From an uncultured Clostridia bacterium (lineage in GTDB: Bacteria > Bacillota > Clostridia > Peptostreptococcales > Anaerovoracaceae), in NCBI GenBank assembly GCA_934278925.1, contig CAKQWJ010000024.1, positions 1-34,135 on the forward strand: a stretch of DNA of 34,135 nt. Direction: 5' to 3'. Shown piece by piece: positions 25,263 through 32,412 of this stretch. The notes under the pieces were generated by a model, which worked only from the letters and a program-made list of their open reading frames with translations, did not search any database and was not told the origin of the DNA. A program made the position numbers and the translations under genes. Position 1 is the first letter of the stretch. Each line of letters begins with the position of its first letter.

Positions 25263-25546
25263 TATGTCTAGAATTACAAAGGCCGTTCACGCTTTTTGAC
25301 AGAAAATGTGGATTTAGCGTGAACGCATTTCGCCACTTTTGCGAAACTCTAATTTTCAAGCTGTGGAGAATCACAGTCTGTTCACGCTGATAAAGATGTT
25401 TTCCCTCAAACAGCGTGAATTTTTTTCAACGGATGGTTTGTGCAAAGAGAATTACATGACGAAAACGTGTACAGCAAAAATAATATTCACGCTAATCCGC
25501 CCGAATTATAAAAATAGCGTGAAGCCGCTTTGAAATTCTAGGCATA
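25263..25546. repeat. Composite inverted-repeat element with three dyads (family 2, copy 2)
   Basis: The ends are TATGTCTAGAATT (25263-25275) and AATTCTAGGCATA (25534-25546), complementary at 12 of 13 positions. Three dyads with TTCACGCT/AGCGTGAA arms lie at 25285-25324 (40 bases), 25380-25420 (41) and 25485-25524 (40), spaced 95 and 105 bases apart. Inter-dyad blocks match copy 1 at 7001-7270, including GCGAAACTCTAATTTT after the first dyad and ACTCTAATTTGCG beyond the right end. The interiors of the dyads do not match between copies. No gene is supported in 25258-25693 apart from this element and a terminator. Confidence 0.85.
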
Positions 25547-25629
25547 TTTAATTCTACGTATTTGTAAAACTCTAATTTGCGGATGGATTTGCCCATAACA
25601 TCAAATGCTCCGAAGAAAAAGTGAAAAAC

Positions 25630-25664
25630 TAAAAAAGTGGGATAGTTACCGGTAACTATCCCAC
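25630..25664 (-). terminator. Terminator of the aminotransferase gene
   Basis: A perfect 28-base palindrome at 25637-25664 (half-site GTGGGATAGTTACC) folds into a hairpin that, on the minus strand, runs into TTTTTTAGTTTTT. It starts 29 bases after the stop codon at 25694. Confidence 0.88.
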
Positions 25665-25693
25665 AAATATTCGTAACGAACCGTTTTTAATGC

Positions 25694-26866
25694 TTATTTG
25701 TTCGGATTGAACAGGTCCATTGCGCCGATTCGGTCGAAGGCCTTGCCCAGCTCCTCGCAGCCGCAGGTACATGCGATTCGCAGGAATCCTTCGCCGCAGT
25801 CGCCGAATGCGTTGCCCGGAAGGGTCAGAACGTGTGCTTCGTCCAGAATCTTCTCAGCCACTTCCATGGAAGTCAGCCCGGTATCCTTGATGTTGATGAA
25901 GAGGTAGAACGCACCCTTTGGCGGATACAGCACATGCATGTTGTTCAGTGCGTTGATTCTCTCCGCTGCGTAGAACACTCTCTTCTTGTATTCTTCTACC
26001 ATTGCCGGCTGGAAATCCTTGTAGGTCCGATATGCAGCCAGTGCGGCTCTCTGAGTCGGTGCCGCTACCGTAAATGCAACGCTCATGTTCACGTCCGTCA
26101 TCACCTTGATGAAGTCCGCCGGAGCGATGATGTTGCCCACACGCCATCCGGTCATGGTGAAGTTCTTGGATACGGTGTTGATGATGATCGTACGCTTTCT
26201 CATACCCGGCAGGGATGCGAACGGTACGAACGGATTCTGATAGCTGAATGCAGTGTAGATATCATCGCATACCACCAGCAGGTCGTACTTCTCCGCAATT
26301 GCTGCAATCTTCTCCATGGTCTCCACGGTGAGGCAGCTGCCGGTCGGATTGCTCGGTGTGTTCAGAACGATAGCCTTGGTTCTCTCGGTAATCAGGGACT
26401 CCAATCTCTCCACGTTAATCTGGAAATCTTCCTCCTCATAAGTCGGAAGCTCTACCGGGATACCTCTCGACATCTCCACCTGCTTCGGATACGGTGTGAA
26501 GTACGGCGCCTGAAGGATTACTTCGTCTCCGTCGTCCAGAATCGTTTCCATTACCAGATGCATTGCCAGCGTGCCGGCTGCCGTGATGATGATTTCATCA
26601 TCCGTTACATCCATATCGTATTCATCTTTATAGAACTTGCAAATCTCCGCTCTCAGTTCCGGATCGCCGCGGAACTCCGTATACTTGGTGTGACCTGCCA
26701 GAGTATCCTTGTAGGCCTGCTCGATGACGCCCTTGTCGGTCAGCAGGTCCGGATCGCCCAAACTCAGATTGATCACGTCGTCATACTGCTTTGCCTTTGC
26801 GTTTACTGCACCCATCGGGGACGAGCTGTCCTTCCAGTAGCGTTTTGCAATGTACTTGTTTTTCAT
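25694..26866 (-). CDS. Class I pyridoxal-phosphate aminotransferase
   Basis: A 390-residue cytoplasmic enzyme of the aspartate-aminotransferase fold type I family. Seen are LSLGDPD near residue 36, the cofactor-binding AAGTLA segment, NTPSNPTGS, DDIYTAF, the Schiff-base lysine Lys234 (TVSKNFTMTGWRVG) and the substrate-carboxylate arginine in FLRIACTC. The substrate could be an aromatic, branched or aspartate-type amino acid and cannot be fixed from sequence. The start at 26866 is favoured because GGAAGG lies 7 bases upstream; an ATG two codons earlier is too close to it. Codon usage (GCA, GTA, CGT) suggests good expression. It has its own promoter, which overlaps a long palindrome, and a strong terminator. 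Confidence 0.92.
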   Translation of the reverse strand: MKNKYIAKRYWKDSSSPMGAVNAKAKQYDDVINLSLGDPDLLTDKGVIEQAYKDTLAGHTKYTEFRGDPELRAEICKFYKDEYDMDVTDDEIIITAAGTLAMHLVMETILDDGDEVILQAPYFTPYPKQVEMSRGIPVELPTYEEEDFQINVERLESLITERTKAIVLNTPSNPTGSCLTVETMEKIAAIAEKYDLLVVCDDIYTAFSYQNPFVPFASLPGMRKRTIIINTVSKNFTMTGWRVGNIIAPADFIKVMTDVNMSVAFTVAAPTQRAALAAYRTYKDFQPAMVEEYKKRVFYAAERINALNNMHVLYPPKGAFYLFINIKDTGLTSMEVAEKILDEAHVLTLPGNAFGDCGEGFLRIACTCGCEELGKAFDRIGAMDLFNPNK

Positions 26867-26903
26867 CTCCATTCCTTCCTTACAGTTCAGATGTTAAAAA
26901 AAT

Positions 26904-26964
26904 TTAGCTTATACAATAAACCAACCATGGTATTTATTGTATAAGCTAACAATATTTCTGTCAA
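26904..26964 (-). promoter_or_regulatory. Consensus promoter overlapped by a 17-bp inverted repeat (likely operator)
   Basis: On the minus strand, TTGACA (26959-26964), a 17-base spacer and TACAAT (26936-26941). A perfect inverted repeat with arms TTAGCTTATACAATAAA (26904-26920 and the complement at 26933-26949) surrounds a 12-base centre. One arm covers the -10 box and the other lies just after the start site. The transcribed copy is followed by ATTTTTTTAA, so a terminator-like leader hairpin is an alternative reading. Either way the arrangement suggests that the aminotransferase gene is regulated. Confidence 0.75.
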
Positions 26965-27032
26965 GTCTTCCGGCCGGTCCTTTTTTTAACAAACCGAAAG
27001 GCATTCTTTATTTTTCCTCTCCCAAAAAGAGA

Positions 27033-27521
27033 TTAGTACCGTTCTCCGTGTTCCGATACCAGCTGACCCTTCAATCGTTTCCAGATGATTACGATGTACT
27101 TGTTGAAAATGTCCACCACGATGAAGCCCAGGGCAATGCCCACGCAGGTGAGCACCAGTGTCAGCGCCTCTTCCTTGGCCACTTTATAATTCTCCAGTAC
27201 CAGATAGTACATCATGTAGTAGAGATTCGGTCCCGGAACCAGCGGGAACACGCAGACACACAGGAAAATCGTTGCCGGTGCCCGGTTCACCCTGGCCATA
27301 ATCTGAGCAAAGATGGCCACAAAGATGGCGCCGAACAATGTCGCCTGGAAGTTGCTGTTGGTCATTTCAAAACATACATAATATACCGCCCAGGTAAAGA
27401 ACGCCCCGATTCCGGAGTACAGCACCTGGATGCCTTTTACGTTAAACCAATATGCGAATCCTACGCAAGCGATTGTGCAGGATATGAGCTGCGTTGTGAA
27501 ACTCGAAGCAATTACCAACAT
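27033..27521 (-). CDS. ThrE-type threonine/serine exporter, small subunit (DUF3815)
   Basis: A 162-residue membrane protein with about five helices matching the DUF3815 (ThrE_2, YjjB-like) half of split ThrE exporters. The segment GPNLYYMMYYLV lies in its second half, in the position of the family signature. It follows the larger subunit after a single base, with GGAG about 9 bases before its ATG and inside the end of that gene. The two halves together correspond to the fused ThrE exporter of Corynebacterium. The substrate in this organism (threonine, serine or another small metabolite) is inferred from the family only. Confidence 0.88.
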   Translation of the reverse strand: MLVIASSFTTQLISCTIACVGFAYWFNVKGIQVLYSGIGAFFTWAVYYVCFEMTNSNFQATLFGAIFVAIFAQIMARVNRAPATIFLCVCVFPLVPGPNLYYMMYYLVLENYKVAKEEALTLVLTCVGIALGFIVVDIFNKYIVIIWKRLKGQLVSEHGERY

Positions 27522-27522
27522 C

Positions 27523-28281
27523 TTACAGCACTCCTTTCAGAAGCAGAATCGGCAATGCGATTCCCAAAGCAATACCGGTCGCGCCCAGCACGGAATTCCA
27601 GATATTCACAATGCCGGACAGGGTATCCCTGTGCAGCAGGTCCCGGATACCGTTGGTGAATCCGATTCCGGAAATCAGCAGCATCACCACACCGATGGTG
27701 ATGTAGTTCACGTGATCGCCCAATCCAAATGCCACTGCCAGGATGATAAAGGTCTCCACGATGCAGGCGATAATCGCGTTAAAAATCAGCGGATTGTGCT
27801 CATATTTTCCAAGCACTTCGCCCAGCGCCACGATAATCAGGGATGCCAGCACCGCTACGATGGTGTCCATAAAATTAGTATTGAAGAAGACCGCGAATCC
27901 GGCACCGCCCATGACACCGGCCATATAGTGCTGCCATCTCGGCTGCTCCGGACGATTCATTACCTCCTGGAGCTTTGCCTGAAGTTCCGGTGCATCCGGT
28001 TTGTTTTTACAAATGAAACGAGAGAGATTGTTCAGATAATCCAGACGGTCGAAATTCATCTCGCCCCCCGGGACGTGACGAATCTGCGTCAGCGTTTCCC
28101 CATCCGGAGTCTCCACCGTCGCCTGTATGTTGGACGAAATCACCCAACAATTTCTTCTTTTGAAACCATACGCATCGCACAGCCGATACAAGCTGTCCTC
28201 CACACGGCCAATCTCTGCACCGCTGTTAATCATTGCCTCCCCGAGATCGAGGATTCCCTTCAGCACCTTCGTGTAATCCAT
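27523..28281 (-). CDS. ThrE-type threonine/serine exporter, large subunit (DUF1212)
   Basis: A 252-residue protein of the DUF1212 (ThrE_1, YjjP-like) family. The N-terminal soluble part (about 1-115) contains GEAMINSGAEIGRVEDSLYRL, typical of the family. About five helices follow, with GVMGGAGFAVFF and ISGIGFTNGIRDLLHRDTLSG, the latter a family signature. It forms a two-component exporter with the next gene. GGGAAGGAA lies directly upstream of the ATG. It is preceded by a terminator hairpin and a possible promoter. The aminotransferase lies downstream behind its own promoter, so a link to amino-acid balance is plausible but unproven. Confidence 0.9.
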   Translation of the reverse strand: MDYTKVLKGILDLGEAMINSGAEIGRVEDSLYRLCDAYGFKRRNCWVISSNIQATVETPDGETLTQIRHVPGGEMNFDRLDYLNNLSRFICKNKPDAPELQAKLQEVMNRPEQPRWQHYMAGVMGGAGFAVFFNTNFMDTIVAVLASLIIVALGEVLGKYEHNPLIFNAIIACIVETFIILAVAFGLGDHVNYITIGVVMLLISGIGFTNGIRDLLHRDTLSGIVNIWNSVLGATGIALGIALPILLLKGVL

Positions 28282-28302
28282 TTCCTTCCCTCAATTTTTA
28301 CC

Positions 28303-28357
28303 AAAAAATAAAATGCTGTACCACCCGAGTCCGGATATGGAGTCCGAATAGCACAGC
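28303..28357 (-). terminator. Terminator after the CBS-pyrophosphatase gene
   Basis: On the minus strand, bases 28357-28344 can pair with 28328-28315 in a 14-pair stem that includes several G-U pairs, with a 15-base loop, followed by ATTTTATTTTTT. Because of the wobble pairs it is stable only in minus-strand RNA. It lies about 107 bases past the pyrophosphatase stop codon and ends 22 bases before the thrE start, so it could also act as a leader attenuator for thrE. Confidence 0.65.
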
Positions 28358-28361
28358 CATT

Positions 28362-28390
28362 ACATTATCACATTGAAACCTTGCTTTCAA
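28362..28390 (-). promoter_or_regulatory. Possible promoter of the thrE pair
   Basis: On the minus strand, TTGAAA (28385-28390), a 17-base spacer and TAATGT (28362-28367), or an extended TGTGATAAT at shorter spacing. ATTGAAA and TTTCAAT around it form a 7-bp inverted repeat. The start site would fall at the beginning of the terminator hairpin. Confidence 0.35.
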
Positions 28391-28463
28391 TAGATTTTCA
28401 TGTTAATCTTTTGATTTATGTTCAAAATTCTTTTGCGTATTTTGAAAACTTTTCACGACCCTT

Positions 28464-30116
28464 TTACATCAAGTTAATCGCCCGCATAAATGCCGGGATT
28501 AGCTGCTTCTTTCGGGACAGAACCCCTTCCAAATAATAGCTTCCGTCACTCTTCGGCGCATCCTTAAAGGCGATGTCCGCCAGCTCCTCTGCCCGGTCAC
28601 CGGCGTACAGCATTTCCGACGAGGAGTTCCGAATATCCGTCAGCAGGAAGAAGACCATGGATACGCCGTTCTTTCCGCACTCGTGGCGAAGCAGCGGCTG
28701 AATCCGATTCTTGATTTCCTGAAGCTCGTCCGCACTCATGGAACTGATCTGACCCACGCCGAAGCTGGTGTTTCCGAAGGTGAACTTCTTGTAATCCTGA
28801 TAGAAGATTTCCTCTTCCGACTTGTTGCCCAGATCCGAGCCCGCTTCGAACATTTCCGTGGCAAAATCTTCAATATCGATGTCCGCCAGCAGCGCCAATG
28901 CGCCTGCGGCCATCTTGTCCTTCAGCGTGCAGGTCGGAGATCGGAACATCAGCGTGTCCGAAATTATCGCCGCGCACAGCAGTCCGGCAATGGATGATCC
29001 AATCTCAATTCCCTTCTCCACGAACATCTCGTACAGAATCGTCGCCGTACAGCCCACCGGCTGATTGACGAAGTAAATCGGCTGCAATGTCTGCAAGGTG
29101 CCCAGGCGGTGATGGTCCACAATTTCCAGAATCTCCGCCTCGTTGATGTTGTCCACGGCCTGTGATGTCTCGTTGTGATCCACCAGAATCACTCGCTTCT
29201 TCTGGATTCCCAGCAGGTTCCGGCGGGAGATGGTTCCCACGTAACAGTCGTTGGAATCCACCACCGGAAAAGCTCTGTGGCGGGTGGACGCCATGACCGC
29301 CCGCACCTTGTCGGTATAGTCATCCATCCGGAACGTCATGATGTCTTCTTTTAGCATGAAAGATTCCAGGGGAACGCTTTTGTGGATTTCCATGCAAACC
29401 GCAAAAGTATCCAGCGATGTCTCGATGATGACCGCCTTTTCTGCCCGGGCCTTCACGATAACTTCTTCGCTGGCCTTGGCTCCCAGACAAAGAATCAGTA
29501 CTTTCGCTCCCTTCTCCAGGGCGCCGATCTGGTTTTCCACCCGGTCCACCATGAGCATCAAATCTCCCGGCTCGATGTGCTCCTGCATGCGCTCCACCAT
29601 GGCCGCACCTACCAATACCTTGCCTTCTTCAAAGCGGTCGTCGCCATCGCCTACCACGATGGTGCCCTTCACGGTATCCGCAATATCCCGGTACCGCGGC
29701 TTCATGCGAGACAGGAACAGACTATCCTCTGCCTCCATAAAGGTCTGGGCGATGTCTCCCTTGGTGATTAGTCCGATGACCCGGTCCTCTTCCGTCACCG
29801 CAAGTGTCACCGCATCCGTCTCTGCCATGAAATCCCATGCCTGCTTGATGGTCATGTCCTTGGACGCCCCGGGCGTGCGGCGAATTTCCATGTCACATAC
29901 CTGAGCACCGATATCGCCCAAGTAATTCGGAACCCGCATGTTGAAGCGGTCCAGTACGTACATGGTCTCCTGACTGATTTCTCCCGCCCGCATCGGAACG
30001 TAGTGATGACTGTGGGTGGTCATGTTTTTCAAATGTGCATATGCGATAGCGGAGCAGATGGAATCCGTATCCGGATTCTTATGTCCAATTACGATGATAT
30101 TTCGTTCCTGCTGCAT
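28464..30116 (-). CDS. ppaC: Manganese-dependent inorganic pyrophosphatase with CBS and DRTGG domains
   Basis: A 550-residue cytoplasmic family II pyrophosphatase (DHH superfamily) that hydrolyses pyrophosphate to phosphate. Metal-binding motifs are GHKNPDTDSI near residue 11, the Asp of VDHNE, and DHH at 334-336. A regulatory insert interrupts the DHH domain: a CBS motif (about 85-130), a DRTGG-like domain (about 150-245) and a second CBS motif (about 258-305). The C-terminal DHHA2 domain completes the enzyme, with GVGQI and a basic ending (SRKKQLIPAF). The length and domain order match the CBS-PPases of Clostridium, which are controlled by adenine nucleotides. It lies 40 bases after the cyclophilin gene in the same direction and is probably co-transcribed. 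Confidence 0.94.
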   Translation of the reverse strand: MQQERNIIVIGHKNPDTDSICSAIAYAHLKNMTTHSHHYVPMRAGEISQETMYVLDRFNMRVPNYLGDIGAQVCDMEIRRTPGASKDMTIKQAWDFMAETDAVTLAVTEEDRVIGLITKGDIAQTFMEAEDSLFLSRMKPRYRDIADTVKGTIVVGDGDDRFEEGKVLVGAAMVERMQEHIEPGDLMLMVDRVENQIGALEKGAKVLILCLGAKASEEVIVKARAEKAVIIETSLDTFAVCMEIHKSVPLESFMLKEDIMTFRMDDYTDKVRAVMASTRHRAFPVVDSNDCYVGTISRRNLLGIQKKRVILVDHNETSQAVDNINEAEILEIVDHHRLGTLQTLQPIYFVNQPVGCTATILYEMFVEKGIEIGSSIAGLLCAAIISDTLMFRSPTCTLKDKMAAGALALLADIDIEDFATEMFEAGSDLGNKSEEEIFYQDYKKFTFGNTSFGVGQISSMSADELQEIKNRIQPLLRHECGKNGVSMVFFLLTDIRNSSSEMLYAGDRAEELADIAFKDAPKSDGSYYLEGVLSRKKQLIPAFMRAINLM

Positions 30117-30156
30117 ACTGCTCTCTCTTCCCTTTCTTTTCCTGCCGTCCTCGGCC

Positions 30157-30636
30157 TTACTTCATGCGAATGCTCTTGATCTTCTGATCTTCCAGCGGCT
30201 TGTCCATCCACGAATCCCGCTTGGTGTTCACGATGGCATCCGCTACTTCCATGCCCTTGGTAATCTTTCCGAATGCGGCATAATCTCCGTCCAGATGCGG
30301 TGCATCCGCTACCATGATGAAGAACTGGGATCCGCCGGAATTCGGGTCCATCGCTCTTGCCATGGAGAGAACGCCTCGAGTGTGCTTCAGGTCGTTCTTA
30401 AAACCGTTGGAGTTGAATTCTCCCGGAATGGTATATCCCGGGCCGCCCATGCCGTTTCCGTTCGGGCATCCGCCCTGAATCATGAATCCCGGAATGACAC
30501 GATGGAAAATCAGTCCGTCGTAGAACTTCTTTTCAATCAGGGATTCGAAGTTCTCCACCGTCTTCGGTGCGATGTCTTCGTACAGTTCCCCTTCCATTAC
30601 GCCGCCGTTTTCCATTTCAATGATAAATTCTTTCAT
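30157..30636 (-). CDS. Cyclophilin-type peptidyl-prolyl cis-trans isomerase
   Basis: A 159-residue cytoplasmic (no signal peptide) cyclophilin. Catalytic and binding signatures are FHRVIPGFMIQGG (active-site Arg and Phe/Gln), the SMARAMDPNSGGSQFFI block and HLDGDYAAFGK. It catalyses proline isomerisation in protein folding. AAGGAG precedes the ATG by about 8 bases. Its promoter is TTCACA-N17-TAGAAT. It is the first gene ahead of the pyrophosphatase. Confidence 0.95.
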   Translation of the reverse strand: MKEFIIEMENGGVMEGELYEDIAPKTVENFESLIEKKFYDGLIFHRVIPGFMIQGGCPNGNGMGGPGYTIPGEFNSNGFKNDLKHTRGVLSMARAMDPNSGGSQFFIMVADAPHLDGDYAAFGKITKGMEVADAIVNTKRDSWMDKPLEDQKIKSIRMK

Positions 30637-30673
30637 ATCTCTTTCTCCTTATTGCTATATTCAATGATAAGTA

Positions 30674-30702
30674 ATTCTACAACATTATTCCTATTCTGTG
30701 AA
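30674..30702 (-). promoter_or_regulatory. Promoter of the cyclophilin-pyrophosphatase operon
   Basis: On the minus strand, TTCACA (30697-30702), a 17-base spacer and TAGAAT (30674-30679). The leader would be about 30 bases. Confidence 0.6.
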
Positions 30703-30794
30703 GTCTTACGGGCAATTCGCTTTGCGGGAGTTTTATCGTTCGGTCTCGCCGGAAACCTTCGCGGGACGAATTTTCTTTTATAAGATTTTTCTAT

Positions 30795-30822
30795 TTGAAA
30801 AAACGCCATTTGGTGATACTAT
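30795..30822 (+). promoter_or_regulatory. Promoter of the yedF-DUF3343 operon
   Basis: TTGAAA (30795-30800), a 16-base spacer and TACTAT (30817-30822). The start site is predicted near 30829, about 34 bases before the ATG, which has AGGAGG 8 bases upstream. Confidence 0.62.
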
Positions 30823-30862
30823 TTACTTGTATATTTATGTTTAATAATAGGAGGAATTCATT

Positions 30863-31444
30863 ATGAGATTAGATGCTGCAGGCAAAGCATGCCCAATTCC
30901 TGTAATCATGGCAAAGAAAGAGCTGGACAACGGCACTCAGGACCTGTCCATTCTGGTAGATGGTCAGACTCAGATTGACAACCTGTCCCGCCTGGGAAAA
31001 ACATATGGAAGAGAAATCACCGTTACACCGGAAGGCGAGAAGTTCGTTGCAACGTTTGCGGACGGCGACGGCAATATTCCGGAATCCGCTCACGGCTTTG
31101 ACGAAGGAAGCTATGCGGTATTCTTCAACAAGGAAGGTCTGGGAAACGGCGATCCGGAGCTGGGAATGAACCTGGCAAAGATGGCCATCTTCACTCTGTC
31201 CGAAAGCGAGAACATCCCGACCTACGTGCTCTTCATGAACGGCGGCGTAAAACTGACCACCGGCGTAGAGCCTCAGATTGTTGAGAACCTGAACACCCTG
31301 ATTGAGAAGGGAACCAAGGTTCTGATATGCGGCACTTGCCTGAACTTCTTCGGAATCAAGGAAGACTGCAAGGTGGGAACCGTCAGCAACATGTATGACA
31401 TCCTGGGTGCAATGCAGGAAGTTTCCAAGGTTATCACTCTGTAG
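30863..31444 (+). CDS. yedF: YedF, TusA/SirA-like sulfurtransferase with DsrE-like C-terminus
   Basis: A 193-residue cytoplasmic protein. The N-terminal TusA-like domain has the CPxP motif at Cys10-Pro13 (GKACPIPVIMAKKEL). The C-terminal domain (about 85-193) is DsrE-like, with NGGVKL and a CGTC pair (CGTCLNFF). This fusion is the YedF family, associated with selenium metabolism in genomes that carry selenium-use genes, where it may carry sulfur or selenium as persulfide or perselenide; that role is inference here. It is followed by a DUF3343 gene, its usual partner. No selA, selB or selD gene is in the window. Codon usage resembles that of a well-expressed gene. Confidence 0.93.
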   Translation: MRLDAAGKACPIPVIMAKKELDNGTQDLSILVDGQTQIDNLSRLGKTYGREITVTPEGEKFVATFADGDGNIPESAHGFDEGSYAVFFNKEGLGNGDPELGMNLAKMAIFTLSESENIPTYVLFMNGGVKLTTGVEPQIVENLNTLIEKGTKVLICGTCLNFFGIKEDCKVGTVSNMYDILGAMQEVSKVITL

Positions 31445-31459
31445 GAGAGGGTGGTGTTC

Positions 31460-31735
31460 ATGACGGATACTTTTTACCTGTACACCTTCGAATCCACTCA
31501 CGGAGCCATTTCCACCGAGAAGCTGCTGAAGCCGGTGGGCTGCACCATCATGCCGGTGCCTCGGCACATCTCCACCAGCTGCGGAATCGCCGTTCGGGTG
31601 AAGCCGGAGAAATTCGACGAATCAAAAAAGGTATTCCTGGAGGGGACGGAGTTGGTCCCGGAGGAATACCATGTCTATCGGATTGAAGAGGATAAATCCA
31701 TCAAGCGATTCGATTACGAACCGGTTACCCTTTAG
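31460..31735 (+). CDS. DUF3343 small protein, probable sulfur/selenium carrier partner
   Basis: A 91-residue protein with the family pattern FESTHGAISTEKLL, then MPVPRHISTSCGIAVR, whose cysteine is conserved. The family is regularly found next to yedF. The ATG at 31460 is favoured, with GGAGAGG 9 bases upstream; in-frame GTG codons at 31451 and 31454 are alternatives. It begins 15 bases after yedF. The stop codon TAG lies inside the loop of the terminator hairpin and overlaps the convergent phosphatase gene by four bases. Confidence 0.88.
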   Translation: MTDTFYLYTFESTHGAISTEKLLKPVGCTIMPVPRHISTSCGIAVRVKPEKFDESKKVFLEGTELVPEEYHVYRIEEDKSIKRFDYEPVTL

Positions 31736-31757
31736 AGGTAACCGGTTTCTTTTTTCT
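31719..31757 (+). terminator. Terminator shared with two convergent stop codons
   Basis: An 11-bp perfect stem (31719-31729 with 31737-31747) with the loop CTTTAGA is followed by TCTTTTTTCTC on the plus strand. The loop holds the plus-strand TAG and the minus-strand TAA. On the minus strand there is no U-tract, so it should terminate only the yedF operon. Confidence 0.88.
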
Positions 31758-32343
31758 CTACCGCAATTTTCTCATCTCGGACGACGTATTCGCCGTCGAT
31801 GCAGTCCACAATCATCAAATCGCAGTTGTGCACATCCTCATCCCAGAAATTTTTCAGCTCCTTGTGCCGGAAATAGAGGAGCATGGCGTGAATGGCCGTT
31901 CCGTGGGACGCCACCAGCACATTTCCCTGTTCCCGGGTCTTCAGTTCTTCCAAAAAGTCCGTTATCCGCTGAATCAGATGTTGAAAAGTCTCCCCTCTCC
32001 CCGCCGGCTGAAATTCGTCCGGTGCGGAAAAGAATTTCTGCGACTCTCCGGGAAGCTCCCGGTAGGCATAGCCTTCCAGCTCGCCGAAATCAAATTCCTC
32101 AATTCGATTATCCACGTGAAACGTGTCTCGGCTCTGTCCGGTAACGATTTCGCAGGTATCCAGCGCCCTTCTCAGGGGGCTGCAATAGATTGCATCGAAA
32201 CGAAGGTTTTTCTCCCGAACCACCTTTGCCAAATCTTCTGCCTGTTCAATACCGGTGGCGTTCAGGTCCACATCCATGTGCCCCTGCACCTTCCGGGCCA
32301 GATTCAAATCCGTTTGTCCATGTCGTAATATAAATAATCTCAC
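31732..32343 (-). CDS. Histidine phosphatase superfamily protein (phosphoglycerate-mutase-like)
   Basis: A 203-residue cytoplasmic phosphatase. The RHG motif with nucleophile His8 opens the protein (LFILRHGQTDLN). The second half of the active site is SPLRRALDT, with Glu in FGELEG and the second His in ASHGTAIH near residue 165. The substrate is unknown; relatives act on sugar phosphates, phosphoglycerate or cobalamin precursors. The start codon is GTG, supported by GGGAG 6 bases upstream. The C-terminus overlaps the convergent DUF3343 gene by four bases. It lies 69 bases downstream of the peptidase gene on the same strand. Confidence 0.92.
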   Translation of the reverse strand: MRLFILRHGQTDLNLARKVQGHMDVDLNATGIEQAEDLAKVVREKNLRFDAIYCSPLRRALDTCEIVTGQSRDTFHVDNRIEEFDFGELEGYAYRELPGESQKFFSAPDEFQPAGRGETFQHLIQRITDFLEELKTREQGNVLVASHGTAIHAMLLYFRHKELKNFWDEDVHNCDLMIVDCIDGEYVVRDEKIAVEKKETGYL

Positions 32344-32353
32344 TGTTTTCTCC

Positions 32354-32401
32354 CATCTGTGATACGTGTTTTTTAAACTGTTATACAGAATACCACAGAT
32401 G
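32354..32401. repeat. 8-bp inverted repeat between peptidase and phosphatase genes
   Basis: CATCTGTG (32354-32361) and CACAGATG (32394-32401) are exact complements 32 bases apart. They may be an operator or a weak hairpin near the phosphatase start. No clear promoter or U-tract terminator is seen in this 69-base gap. Confidence 0.4.
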
Positions 32402-32412
32402 TTTCCGCAGGG

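Noticed and set aside
28315..28357. T-box riboswitch, because GGGTGGTACAGC on the minus strand resembles the T-box sequence
   Set aside because: The motif lacks the full TGGNACC, there is only about 100 bases between the upstream gene and the hairpin, and no specifier stem is visible. A plain terminator explains it.
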